Origin: Halichondria panicea
Lineage: Eukaryota; Porifera; Demospongiae; Suberitida; Halichondriidae
Direction: 5' to 3'
Length of the DNA stretch: 64,000 nt
Assembly (NCBI RefSeq): GCF_963675165.1
Contig: NC_087380.1
Span: 5,650,071 to 5,714,070, forward strand
A model generated the notes under the pieces. The model made no database searches. It saw nothing but the letters and a program-made list of their open reading frames with translations, and was not told the DNA's origin. Position 1 is the stretch's first letter, and each line of letters starts with the position of its first letter. Made by a program: the position numbers and the translations under genes. This document shows positions 49,301 to 60,980 of the stretch, in pieces.

Positions 49301-50794
49301 TACCAGGAGTTACGACAACATCTATGTTTCCAATAGTTCCAGTCCGTGTAGCTACAAATGGTGTCTCTGTATCTGTTTGCTTAAACTCAGTAGTCTGGTT
49401 GCTGAACTCCCAAGTAATACTAGGAACGGGAGCTCCCACTGATCTACAGGAGATGTCTGCACTGCCTCCCTCGAGGATCACAACAGTAAAGGTGTTGAGA
49501 GATGTTGTGATTGCGTCGACTGTGAAATTAGAAATGCATTAATGAGTTGGTTCATGACAATATCAATGCCATACCTGGCGCAATAACGCCAAAATCAACA
49601 CCACCACTTGGTGTGAGGGTATGAGTTTGAGTTGTTCCAGACTTGAATTGAGGCTGAACAATATAGAACCCCTCATTACCAGCAGTGGTGTTGTCTCGTA
49701 CAAATGTCTCAGAATAGTTGGGAAACTCTTGAGGACGCATTTGACCAGGTATGAAAGCGCTTATAGTCGTTTTGCGCCAGAACATCACTTCATAATCTCC
49801 TGACACCCTCACTTCAATGACCAGCTTCTCGGGAGGACGTAAAATAATGACCTCAGGAGAGACTCTCTCAATACGAATGGTGTTACCTGAAAATACACAA
49901 CGCCAGATTTACGTTTTATACAGCAATTTTTTTATCACAGCACATTTCATACCTGTATCCAATTGATAAGGTATTGAGGTGATGACCTCCCCACCATCAC
50001 TGTCATCAGTGATGACACACTGGTACACTCCTGCATCAGGTAGTCCAAAGTTATTGATAGTCAGAAAACTGGTTACTTGTCCATTGACCATTGTGGTCAA
50101 GGTGATGGTGATTCGTGAGTCAGAGTCATCCACAACTTGTCCGCTCCTCACCCACACCACAGACGGGGTGGAATAGTCCATCACTCCATCACCTTGGTGT
50201 CCAACAGTGCATATCAGTAGAGAACCATCGACAGTGTCACCAAGAGCTATCCCAGTGCGGTTGTCATTGAGGGAAGCACTGAGGTCAACAGGTTCATTCA
50301 GAGAGGGCTGATCAGTCAACATCAGTGTCCCATCAGCAGTAGAGGGCACAGCTTAGAAACAAATGTAGGTTTATTTACATATCTTTACACACATTCGTAC
50401 CTGTTAGTTTGACAGCAGTTCCATTGCCAGAAGTAGCTCCACTAGTAGCAGTGCACTGGTATACTCCATTGTCAGATGCTCTGAAGTTGTCGACAGTGAG
50501 CAGAGATGTGGAATCATCAGTGAGCAATGATGCTGAACGCTCAGGGAGATTGTCTTCCCTGATACGAATGTGAGATGGATCGTTCAACAGAGAGCTTCCA
50601 TTGAGAGTCCATGTGAAGGTGACAGTGGTGTCATCCTCTACAGCACAGTAGATCTGGATCACTGATCCCTCAACCACACTGCCACTGGAAGAGACGAGGG
50701 CTTCAAGTCCAGTGAGAACTGTCAACTGAGCCGAGATAATAGCTGCGAGGTGAAAAACCATTAACCACAATATTGCCAGTAAGATACACTGCAT
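40356..50794 (-). CDS. Ig/FN3 transmembrane receptor, copy 3 (15 Ig-type exons)
   Basis: Exons 5' to 3': 50401-50742, extendable in frame to an ATG at 50794; then 49953-50351, 49575-49886, 49169-49519, 48858-49115, 48535-48801, 48165-48476, 47719-48039, 47315-47626, 46904-47236, 45771-46082, 45291-45644, 44865-45233, 44481-44786, 43912-44361 (Ig); 43475-43804, 42400-42503, 42136-42352, 41560-42017, 41316-41409 (FN3); 41201-41262, 40629-41107, 40356-40575. About 2,320 codons, or 2,337 with the extension. Relative to copy 1 it lacks E11-E14. The extension gives a leader starting MQCILLAILWLM, a good signal peptide with likely cleavage after ISA. Ig E10 has phenylalanine where copy 1 has the B-strand cysteine. 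The tail has YETL, YDVV and YSVT. The alternative start is a spliced leader, as in copy 4. Confidence 0.86.
42584..43323. mobile_element. Nonautonomous element carrying repeated gene-fragment exons
   Basis: Ends are GGGGCGAGCGT and its inverse ACGCTCGCCCC, bounding 740 bp inside a copy 3 intron. The paralogous introns in copies 1 and 2 lack it. Inside, on the plus strand, is an arginine/glutamate-rich segment (about 42826-42920), then three related exon-like pieces beginning ETPEARQ (43000, 43109, 43227). They are separated by GTAAG...CAG introns and end in a stop. Such ETPEARQARL repeats occur in helicase-associated transposon proteins, but I cannot assign the source. It looks like captured exons in a defective transposon. 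Confidence 0.65.
42632..42672. repeat. (ATGT)n microsatellite
   Basis: About ten tandem ATGT/GTAT units inside the 42584-43323 element. The reverse strand gives the HTYI-repeat open frame, which is not a gene. Confidence 0.9.
46083..46903. other. Deletion junction in receptor copy 3
   Basis: 46161-46200 matches the 5' edge of copy 1 Ig E11 (13650-13690), the last trace of the four lost Ig exons. The rest holds a hairpin element (46295-46410) and about 450 bp of unplaced sequence. No coding exon is seen. Confidence 0.7.
46295..46410. mobile_element. Small hairpin element at the copy 3 deletion junction
   Basis: Inverted arms ACTTATTGTCCACTACAT and ATGTAGTGGACAATAAGT are followed inward by ATTTATGGCA and TGCCATAAAT, about 35 bp per arm in 116 bp. 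It is probably a MITE, and no target duplication was established. Confidence 0.7.
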
Positions 50795-51357
50795 CCCAAT
50801 TAGATTATCTTTGTAAAAGCACAGACTATCCATGCAGCTAGCTACCAATACACCTATGAAGTATCCTTGTATGAATAGACTAATATTCAAAATAGACATA
50901 ATTATGGCACAGCTTGAGGAATCTTTCAAGTTTGTGAGCATCAAAGTTGGTAGACTCTAGATCTACTTTTTCTAGACATGGTATAATTATGAATAGCATT
51001 ATGATTCTATTTTTATAAAGACAACACCCACATGCATTAAGTTTTCTTATAGATGACCACACACACAGTAATGCCTTCCAATACAGTCGCATGCACAGAT
51101 ACGTGAAACGCATGAGGCCCGAGCACATTACAGAATGTGTTCCTGATAAAATGCTATAAGAAACTTTATCACATGATTGGCAACAGCAGCCTGAGTTGCT
51201 ACCGCCAGGTACTAGCTTCTGTCTCTAATTATAAAAACAGGTGTTTGGTAACTGCTAAATCGATTGATGCTCAAAAACAATGTACCCCGGTACGTACATA
51301 AATCAGCCACACAACGGAACTGGGAGGGCTGGTGGAGAGCTGGTATCTGTGTGTGCA

Positions 51358-51395
<38 letters not shown>

Positions 51396-51421
51396 TGTGT
51401 GTGTGTGTGTGTGTGTGTGTT
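51358..51421. repeat. (GT)n microsatellite in NEK8 relic d
   Basis: An interrupted GT run at the place corresponding to the exon 15 acceptor of NEK8. A shorter relative is at 37579-37598 in relic c. Other GT runs lie at 37845-37863 and 51813-51839. Confidence 0.9.
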
Positions 51422-53657
51422 TGTGTAGGGGGTGGTCGGTTTGCAACATTTCACTCTATCACCTCATGACTTCCACTGAATAGAATTTTTGGCGGTTATT
51501 AAGTTTACGGCAATCATTTTTAATTCATCTTCTTTGTATATTCCTTTCATGGCTCACAAGATAGAACGACCCCACCATAGGACCAGGACGATCCATAATT
51601 AGGTTCAAGATCACAGACTAGGGATGTTGCCACTACCTTTACTAGGTCATATGATCAGGCCTGCGAGTCACATGATCACGGAAGGTCGACGGGTTGTAGG
51701 TTGTGAGGTGAGTGTGGAGGTGGAGGTGTGAGAGGGTGAGGGTGGGATAGTGAGCGTCTTGGAGTCTCCTTCGAAGAGAGACCAATGTTAGCTTGTTGTG
51801 TCTATGCATGGGGTTGTGTGTGTGTGTGTGTGTGTGTGTTTACCTTTGAACAAAAACATGCCATTGTACTTTTACTTTCTACTTTGAAATAATCGAATGC
51901 AGACAATCCATACACTTGTTGCATCTACATATAGTCAGCACAGCACATGTACACGCACAGTACGTAGATTGCATCACATATATGAACTACCCTGTTGTTT
52001 GCACAAACTAACATTGCAAAGCCTCCTATAAACAACTCCCACCTGTGTTTCTGGCAGCGAGCAGCTGTCCACTTTCAGTGATGACCAGAGAGCAATCTAC
52101 ACCACAACAAGCCCTGGCCGGGGGTGAGTCCACTGGCACATGTACCTTCCTGGGGAGTGCTGGTCACAATCAACGCTTATAGACCCGATTGACCTAAGGA
52201 AGTTAACTTGACAAATGTGTATAATGTGTACATGACATTGTATATAATAATTATGGCCTCTCTATATACTTTTATAGTACGAATACATTGCACATAATGT
52301 TCTATACAGTACAAGGTTTACACATGTGCCGATAGGTATGTGAAACTTGTTTTGATGAATATACAATGTATATAAACATCTTCAGATATACCTTTCCCCA
52401 CAAGTAGTAGAGACCACCCTCGGCTGAAGAAGTGCGGAAAACACAGACATGGAAAGCGTAAAAAAGCAATCAAGATCGCTATTGCTCAAACGGTTACACT
52501 GTGTTTATACTCTTACTCATGTGAAGGCCATGCAGCACAGACTATCTCCATGGTCTCGTGGGCGAGCATCTCATGCAACTATACCATGCATATTCTGATT
52601 ATTTCAAACACACACTGTTTGTACAACATGCATGCTAATGGTTAAGATACATACTTTAGAACGACTTTACAACACGTACCGTAACACCGTACGTATAGGC
52701 ACACATCTCTGAGATATCGTTGGTGTCCTAATGACACGAACATCCATTGATCCCGGGCCCACTGCCAAACCACCTCTTTGACCTGGTCTGTACAAAATTT
52801 AGCATTAAGAACATCATTATTTACATTTCATCATACACGACAATTCAAAATTAATTAAGGTACGTGCACCAAGGCTCCCCATCACTTTACCAAGGTATCA
52901 ACTCACATTACCAGGGTTACTCGTGGTACTAGTTTTCAGCCATGCTGTACACACCTATTGCATGTCACCACAGACTATTCTTTCTTGATATTGGTGGTCT
53001 TGAGTCTCCCCCCCCTCGATCATCAAACACCAGAGGAACACGCCCCGCTCCCCTCGGCCCACTGATCTGGGTCATACAGAACCTTGTGTTACCAAGGAGC
53101 CAGAAACCAACTGAGAAGGAACAAAACCAATCGCAACAACTGCTGTGATCCAGTGTAATTAAGCTTGTTGTGTCGATACAATTGTGCACGTCTGTTTTGA
53201 TAGAGTCAATGTGTTTATCTTTCACAATAAACACGCTGCACTATTGTACAACAACAACAACAGGTCATCTACTTTATATCTTCGTTTGGAAATGTTAACT
53301 ATAGGATAAACATACACTCATACCATTTGGAGCAAACTGTTGCACCCACAGCCTGACAGCAGTATTATATACAGCAGCTATAATCAGCTACCCTGCTGTT
53401 GCAGAACTTAGGTGATTTTGTGCTTGTTGTTGTTTAGTTCAAAATGTCAGTCTACACAGCGTGATATAGTTCATGCAGTGATGCTTTTTATGCTTTAATA
53501 AGTTGTGACAACTGCGGATTTCAAAATATACATTAGGCCACAAGTTACAATTTGTCAGGAGATGAGAGTCAGTTTGGAGATTCAAACTTTCCTTGCGCAG
53601 CTTCCAATTTTCATAATCTTGAAGACACTTCTGGCTATCGATATAATTATATATATA

Positions 53658-53874
53658 TAGGCCTTGGCAAAGTATACTTTTTATTTTGCCTATTATTCTT
53701 TTTGACTATTTCAAAAAGTCAGCCTATTAATATTCCAGTTTGGTGTACCCATTATTCTGCTAAGGGTCAAATTATGCTATAAGTTTAGTGCACTATTATT
53801 CTCAATTATGCTAGTTGCTAGAAGTCTCCCTATTATATTCCAAAAATTATGCTAGCATAATTTGCCAAGCCCTA
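53658..53874. mobile_element. MITE inside NEK8 relic d exon 4 trace
   Basis: The left end is TAGGCCTTGGCAAA and the right end is TTTGCCAAGCCCTA, 217 bp in all. It interrupts a stretch that is continuous in relic c (39950-39970), which gives an empty site for comparison. Confidence 0.75.
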
Positions 53875-54302
53875 CTACTGGCTTAATTGGTTCATCACCA
53901 CAGTTTTGAGTTTGAAGTCGCCATAAAGCATATCTCATAATTAATGGCAACTGGACAACAAACTGTGCGAAGAAGAAGGGTTAAGGGAACGTCAGTTTTA
54001 TAATAATTATCACAGTACTAGATCTAGCAGTGTACGCATGAATATCGTGATAATTTATTGCACACTCCCCCACTGGAAATCGCTATCACTTTTCCTAATG
54101 GCTTTAATATGCTCAGGTGACAAAATAGTTAATAACAAAATTCTATGTACTATAGTTTGCAATACTAGTATGAAACTTTCAACAGTCAAAATTAAAAAAA
54201 TTATGCACATGATCTACATGAAACACACAAAAATGAAGAATAGACGCTAAGTTTATATTAAAGTTCGAGTGGAAAAATGTGATTCAGAAACAGTTATCTT
54301 AG

Positions 54303-55250
54303 CTAACTATCTGGCCTGGTGACGAGCAGAGTGACACTGTGGGCGGAGTTCACTGCCTGTACTGAGTGGGAGAGGTGCTCAAACGGGATCAGCTGTGGCT
54401 GAAACACATCCTCACTCGCGTCTCTTCCTAGTCGCCCCCTGCGACCACTCCCCCAGCTGTATACCTCCCCACCTGCAGAGAAAAAAATTATCACATGATT
54501 GGTAAACACCTAAACTACCGTACTTCTTCTAAATAAGCCACCGTTTTTTAATGATTACGTTTTTGAGGCTAGTGTATGCAAAACAAGAAATAGTCAATCA
54601 TTATAGGAGAAATCTCTAGGTAGCACATTATTAGAAGGGGGTGTATTTTAGAAGAAATACGGTATACCTGCCTATAGGTTACAACTGCCTTGTTTGGTAA
54701 CTGCAAGATATGTATGTCATTACAATTATTCTACTTGGTGCACACACCTCTGCATGATACAATAGTGTAAAAGTCTCCACAAGACACCAGTTCCATTTGT
54801 TTTCCAGTTAGGACTTCAACAGCTGATGGTTTGTTACCTCCACTGGTCACAAGCTCTTTGTCTCTATGGTAACCCAGCTGGCCGTAACTGTTGTCCCCAC
54901 ATGTCAGACACTCAGTACCAGCTACAGAAAAGAGACATATACAGCACAGAGATACAGCATTGTCATTTGTCAAATCACATCCATGGCTTATTCATTCACA
55001 ATCTTTGTCAACTAGCTACAACTGTACAATAACATAATTATACATGTACTTGTCAGGATAGAGTGACCAATTCAGAGGGAAGAGGTAGATGTATACCTGT
55101 GATTATGGCGATGTGGTTGGTTCCCATGGCTACTGAGACAATGCTCTCAGAGTTAATAAGCTCTGAGCCAGAGAGAGTGAAGACGGAGCTGCTCCTCACA
55201 CTACCAGGAGCACTCGCAACTGGCAGGGCTGGTGGAGAGCTGGTATCTGT

Positions 55251-55323
<73 letters not shown>

Positions 55324-58300
55324 CGTGCGTGTGTAGGAGTGGCCGGTTTGCAAAATTTCACTCTAACACCGCATCACTTTTCACTGAATAGAATTTCTGG
55401 CAGTTATTAAGCACGGCAATAACTTTACCTTCTTTGTTATTTCCTTTCATGGCTCTCAGATTGGACAGGTAGAACGACCCCGCCATAGCACCAGGACGAT
55501 CCTTAATCAGGTTCAAAATCACAGGGACGTTGCCACTCCCTTGACTGGTCATGTGATCAGGCCTGTGTGTCACAGGATCACTGGGAAGGTCGACAGTTGT
55601 AGGAGGTTGTGAGGTGAGTGTGGATGTGGAGGTATGAGGGGGTGAGGGTGGGTTAGTGAGCGTCTTGGAGTCTTCCTCCGAAGAGATATCAATGTGATCC
55701 AATGTTAGCTTGTTGTGTCTATATGGGGTTGTGTGCGTACGTGTAATGGTTACCTTTGAATATAATAACTATATTATTACTACCAAAAACAGTTTGTACT
55801 TTTACTTTATATTTTGAAAGAATTGTAAATGAATGCAGACAAGTATACACTTGTTGCATCTATATAGTTGGTATCAGTTACAGCAGCTATACACACACAC
55901 ACCGAATATGAACTAACCTGTTGTTTACACAAACTAACGTTGCAAAACCTCCATGTAATGTTAAACAACCCCCACCTGTTGTTTCCGGCAGCGAGCAGCT
56001 GTCCACTTTCAGTGATGACCAGAGAGCAGTCCACCCCACAACAAGCCCTGGCCGGTGGTGACTCCACTGGCACCTGTACCTTCCTGGGGGAGTGCTGGTC
56101 ACAATCAGCGCCTAGACCCAATTGACCTAAAGAGGAATTATGTAGTACGTACAAATAAATATTGTACATAACTTTTATAACAGTGCAAGGTTGACACGTA
56201 AAAGGATACACATAATTATGCAGACTATACAATGTCTATAGGCATATCCAGATTAAGAATGTTATACCTTTATCTCCCTTTCCCCACGAGTAGAGACCAC
56301 CCTCAGCTGAGGAAGGGTGCGGGAAATACACATAGTGAACACGTACATGGAAAATGTAAACTCAAACACAGCATAATTACTCAAAAGGTCATTACTCAAA
56401 AGGTTAACACTTTTTCTGAGCTTGCTATGTTTATACTCTCACTCACATGTGATGGCCAGCATGTGATTAGCTCCACATGCTATCTCCACGGTCTCGTGAG
56501 CTAGCATCTCATGGACCAGTCGAGGCTGCATAGAAAAAAATACAAACTCTGATCATTTCCCAAAAACTATTTTGGCAGCAGTTAATGAAACCACACTGTT
56601 TGTACAACATGCATGCTAATGGCATACTTTGCAACGCATGAGCAAACAATGTAATTGAAAGGCATTGCACAGCACCGTACATAGTACACAGTAAGTACGT
56701 AGATACACACCTCTGAGACATCGTTAGTGTCCCCATGACCCAAACAACCATTGATCCCACTGCCAAATGTCATCAGAATACCCTTGTCTGTACGAGAAGG
56801 GAGAGGGGACATCAATTTAGATTTTTACAAGCACAATATGATAGTAGGTAGCATTAAGAATATCATCATAATTATTATGTAACAATTCACACATTACCAT
56901 GGTTACCCGTGGTATAATAGTACTCAGCCATGCTCTACACACCTGTGAGACAGGCAGTGAACATGTCACCACAGGCCACTTTCTTGATAACGGTGGTCTT
57001 GAGTCCCCCAATCAGTCGTGGCTCAAACACCAGAGGACCACGCCCCGCCCCCCTCGGCCCTCTGCTCTGGGTCATACTGAACCTTGTTGTTGCCAACGAG
57101 CCAGATACCAACTGAGAGAGGACAAAACCAATGGCAACATATATGTCAGACTACAAATTTGACTAAGATATAGATGCGACTGATGGTAGATACGACAAGG
57201 TACATGTAATCAATCACTCTGCTACTGGGTTGTACCTAAAATTTGAAACGAAAGTTCATAGGGTATACTATTTACCTCCCAAAATATGAGTTTGCCATCC
57301 TCTGTAGCCCCTGCTCGCTGGCTCCGCCCACAAGCCACGCTCACAATGCCGGAATCAGTCAGCATGTTGGGCACACTGAGCTTCATTGGTACAGTGGAGC
57401 CTCCTCCCCACAAATAGACCACCGACTTGGCTACAGCCTTCGTCTGGGTCTGTGTGAGAAGGAAAGTTTACTAAAAAACTAAATTCCATGCAATAGACAC
57501 TAGCAACTATGTCTGAGAATTGGGCATATGACAGGTATGTACTGTAAATAGTTATACTACTGTAAAACAGATGTGACAGTAAGTGAACTAAAACAATGAA
57601 TCTTAATCAATTGCTACAGATGTAAGTATCTGCAGGAGTGTATCACTGAGCACTGCTATAGAGCACACTCACATCTTGTCCTTGTGTTTGGGAGTCGTCC
57701 TGAAAGAACGATCTCTGTCGATATTTCCCCAGTGAGCCCATCCGGTAGACTTGGTGTGGAGGACCTCCCTCCCCACTAGCCTCTCGAACTATCTCCACCG
57801 ACGTCTGGCTGTGTCTGTGGATAATAAGTATCATACGTAGAATGATAATTATTATGAAGCAAAATTGAATGAATGCAGACAATATCCAACTTATTTTTAA
57901 GTATTCAGAAATAGTCTTGACTGGTAACAGTACGTACATGTACCTTGCACAAGGTAGTCTCCCAACATCAGTGCAAAGATTCAAGAGTGCATTGACGACC
58001 ACTGGTGTTGCCATGACGCTGTGAATGCTGGGTCTGTTCTCAGGTTTCTTCTGTAACAGATGATGGATGAGTTTATCCAATCTTTGACTGTAGGAGCTAT
58101 CGATGGGAACCAATGCAGCTGATGCCTGCATGATCTTCAGGACCAACACAGGAAGGTTCTGGTGTGGGGTGGGGTGAGGGTGGAGTCTAGATGAGTGCTT
58201 AAGTATGAAATTCAACACTGTAGACATTAGTGTTCGTACTCCGCAGCTAGTGCAGTGTATTATGTGGAGGTATTAGTACAAAATGATACAGTTTTGTAGA

Positions 58301-60728
58301 TAATGCGCTCTAAAATAATCATAGCACACATTCACCATTACATTAAAAGCGTACTCATAAAATGGATGATGGTGATAAGGATATTACAAGTAACTATTTT
58401 ATCACCACACTCACTGGTCCCTCGAAGGCTTTTTTGAGGGTGGTCATCTCGTAGAGGATACAGCCAAGAGCCCAAATGTCTGATTTCTTAGCGTACATCT
58501 TACCCTCACAAATCTCCGGGGATATGTAGCACGGAGTACCCACAACCTAAAGAAGGGAGTATAATTATACCTAATTACTAGTCTGCACAAATTGAGATTT
58601 AAGTGATGCTTTCATTAGTATCATGGTTGGGTAGCAACTGTTTCAGTTCACTAACCAAATTAACCAATATTGCTACTACTATCATAACCTCATCAATCAT
58701 CATAATGGGATGATGTGCTATTAGTGCGCCTGGAGAGTGTACAGCCTGTTATCACCAGTAACTGCACGTCATATTGACAGCGTGCAATTACCTGTCAAGT
58801 AATTGCACTCTGTCAATGGCAACGTATTGTTTTCGAATAACGGCGGCGACCGAAAATGTTAATAAAAACTGTTATCATACGTACGACGAATAAGAGTGCA
58901 AAATAGCACAAGTAACAAGCAAAGGCAAGGCTACTAATTGCACGAGGTGTAGGTTACGGTAAACAGTTTGCTCATGATATTCATGATATTCTTTAATCAT
59001 TTTTGTGAAACTATAAATGCCATGATAGTTGAAGCACATATACATGTAAATATAATTATTAGTGTATCACCCTATGACAAGTATCAGTCTTCAAATCCAG
59101 TGGAAGCTCGGAGCGATCATCAAGTTACTAGAAACAACACAAACTTAGTAGTCGATTAATTTTTAAACTCCAAAACACTTTTAGCTCTGTGTTCTTGCTA
59201 GCTCTTATAATTATAATGCTTCTTACCATTCTGGAGGGCGTGTCAAAGCATTTTTTCCAGGCCAAGACACTTTCACAAAACAATAATAATTATGTAGACT
59301 AACTCTACTTAAAATGGCGGTCAGAGCTAAGGAAAACAGCCTCTTGTGAGCTTTCAGCAGCCTTTTTTTGAAATATCTCTTCGAGCCGCCCTGCATATAG
59401 TGAAGCTACAGTAGACTGTACCTAAGCTATCTAGTAAAAATGTCTATTCGAGCCATGAAATGACTACTGCGTTTCAGCAGTCCAGCTCATTCTAGCTGCT
59501 CACGATCACTAGATCTAGCTCATGAATAATTAATGAGCAAACGATTTACTGTAACCTTCACACTTTACTTTAGTACGGTACCAAGACGGTCAAAGAGTCT
59601 ACAATGACAGTGCTGTTTTAGGCAGCAACTTTTCTTAGGTGGACAATTGATTATCAAAAGACTTACAGTTTGTGCAGAGGTGATTTTGCTGGAGAGAACT
59701 TTAGAGATCCCAAAGTCTCCAATCTTGAGGACACTCCTGGATCTGTTCATCATGACGTTCTGAGTCTTGAGGTCACGATGGAGAATGTTTAATGAGTGGA
59801 CGTGGTCAATGGCAACCAACAGCTGGGCAAAGAACTGGAGGACATGCTGTGTGAGAGAGGAAGGGGGAAGAGATTACATGTAAGTAAGGACTGTGTCGGG
59901 AGTAATAATTGTCATGGCCATGGCATAGAAATAGGAAGAGATTATAAGGACTGAATATTATTTTTCGGAGAGTAAATTAATGTATAAATTATTGTGACCA
60001 TGGTACGGAATTTATAATAAGGTGACCACTGTGCACATAAGAAAGAAGAATTCATATTGTACGGAGGAGGTATAATCAGTCAGTAGAGTCTCCTCACATC
60101 TTCTTCCATGAGAGTTCCATTCCTATCCTGAATAAACTCATGCAGCGTGCCCCCGGGGGCATACTCCATCACTATCACCAGGCTCTTGTCAGCCACAAAG
60201 TTGTCATAGTGAGCCACTATGTTGGGGTGCTTCAACAGCTTCAGGACCTTTACCTGAGGAGAGAGAGGGCAATAATTTGTAAGTGGTGGGGTGCGATAGA
60301 CTATGTCATTGTGGAGGCAGTGTAGCACTTAGGGCCTTATGTAAGGTTATCTGTATCAAATGTTATAGAGTGCTGTCATATAATACTATGTTTAAAGTAG
60401 TACGGATTCTCCACCGTACAAAGTAAAGATAGAATTGACACGGGGATATTAAATTACTGGCATTTAGTTGTAGTTAGACGTTAGGCAAGAACAAATTCTA
60501 CGGTTAGTTAGTCATTACAAACCTCATTCAATGCTGACTGCCTCTCGACTTTAGGAAGGTCATCGATCGGGATCTCTTTGGTGACCACGTGCTTACCATC
60601 ACTCTTCCTAGTCACCAGGTACACTTTCCTATCATTGAGAGGTCAGCATATAATATAGTTTTAGGGTAGTGTGCAACTTACCCAAAGGCTCCTTGTCCAA
60701 TCACTCTGATCTGTTCATACCTTTCCAT
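54303..60728 (-). CDS. NEK8: NEK8-type NIMA-related kinase with RCC1 domain
   Basis: Seventeen exons, all phases consistent, 816 residues: 60682-60728, 60523-60628, 60098-60253, 59667-59846, 58415-58546, 57944-58158, 57673-57814, 57276-57449, 56943-57111, 56711-56787, 56447-56525, 56268-56306, 55976-56126, 55429-55718, 55097-55246, 54748-54921, 54303-54472. It begins [16 protein letters not shown]. The kinase has the VVTKEIP lysine, [18 protein letters not shown] and [10 protein letters not shown] with SDIWALG. RCC1-type repeats follow ([30 protein letters not shown]). Human NEK8 is about 690 residues. Exon 14 supplies a Ser/Thr/Pro-rich insert that helps explain the extra length. The family acts at cilia. 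It is head-to-head with receptor copy 4. No lesion was seen. Confidence 0.93.
55248..55332. repeat. (GT)n microsatellite next to the NEK8 exon 15 acceptor
   Basis: About 35 GT units end directly at the exon 15 splice acceptor. On the coding strand this is a (CA)n run followed by CAG. Length differs among the relics. Confidence 0.95.
58547..59666. other. NEK8 intron 4, 1.1 kb, with a hairpin
   Basis: No exon is seen here. Positions 58773-58817 form an inverted repeat with arms of the type ATTGACAG and GCAATTAC. The remainder is AT-rich. Confidence 0.6.
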
Positions 60729-60980
60729 TCTTAACAATTAGGTAAAGATGCACAACCTTATTCCCCTCTACCTGTCTATGAATATTGCTTTTTCTTGTAG
60801 GCGACCTTAACCATCCAACTGAGGGCGTGGCTGGTTTGCACAGCAAGTTTTTCCACCCTTTCCTGTCAGTTGTCTGCACTAAAGCTGCTAATTAGCCTCT
60901 AAGAATTAGCTAATAGCGATCCAATAGTGATCCAAAGACTGCGCTCTGTGTCCAAGAAGCTCTACACAAGACAACTGGAC
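60729..60980. promoter_or_regulatory. Probable bidirectional promoter between NEK8 and receptor copy 4
   Basis: Only 252 bp separate the NEK8 ATG (minus strand) from the receptor copy 4 ATG (plus strand). There is a CCAAT at 60921-60925 and no clear TATA box. The short divergent gap implies a shared control region, though UTR extents are unknown. Confidence 0.6.

Larger units (their letters stand above)
51160..53995 (-). pseudogene. NEK8 relic d (exons 15 to 9, and 4)
   Basis: Blocks match exon 15 (51300-51350, partial), 14 (51540-51810), 13 (52040-52195), 12 (52394-52440), 11 (52535-52580), 10 (52704-52790), 9 (52960-53110) and 4 (53555-53965). Exon 17 is gone and about 250 bp of other sequence lies at 50940-51160. 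Small indels break every long frame. A MITE splits the exon 4 trace. It lies directly behind the 3' end of the intact gene. Confidence 0.8.

Noticed and set aside
55053-55410. Long open frames through the GT repeat (also 51212-51483)
   Set aside because: Microsatellite readings with Thr-His or Val-Cys runs. They are not genes.
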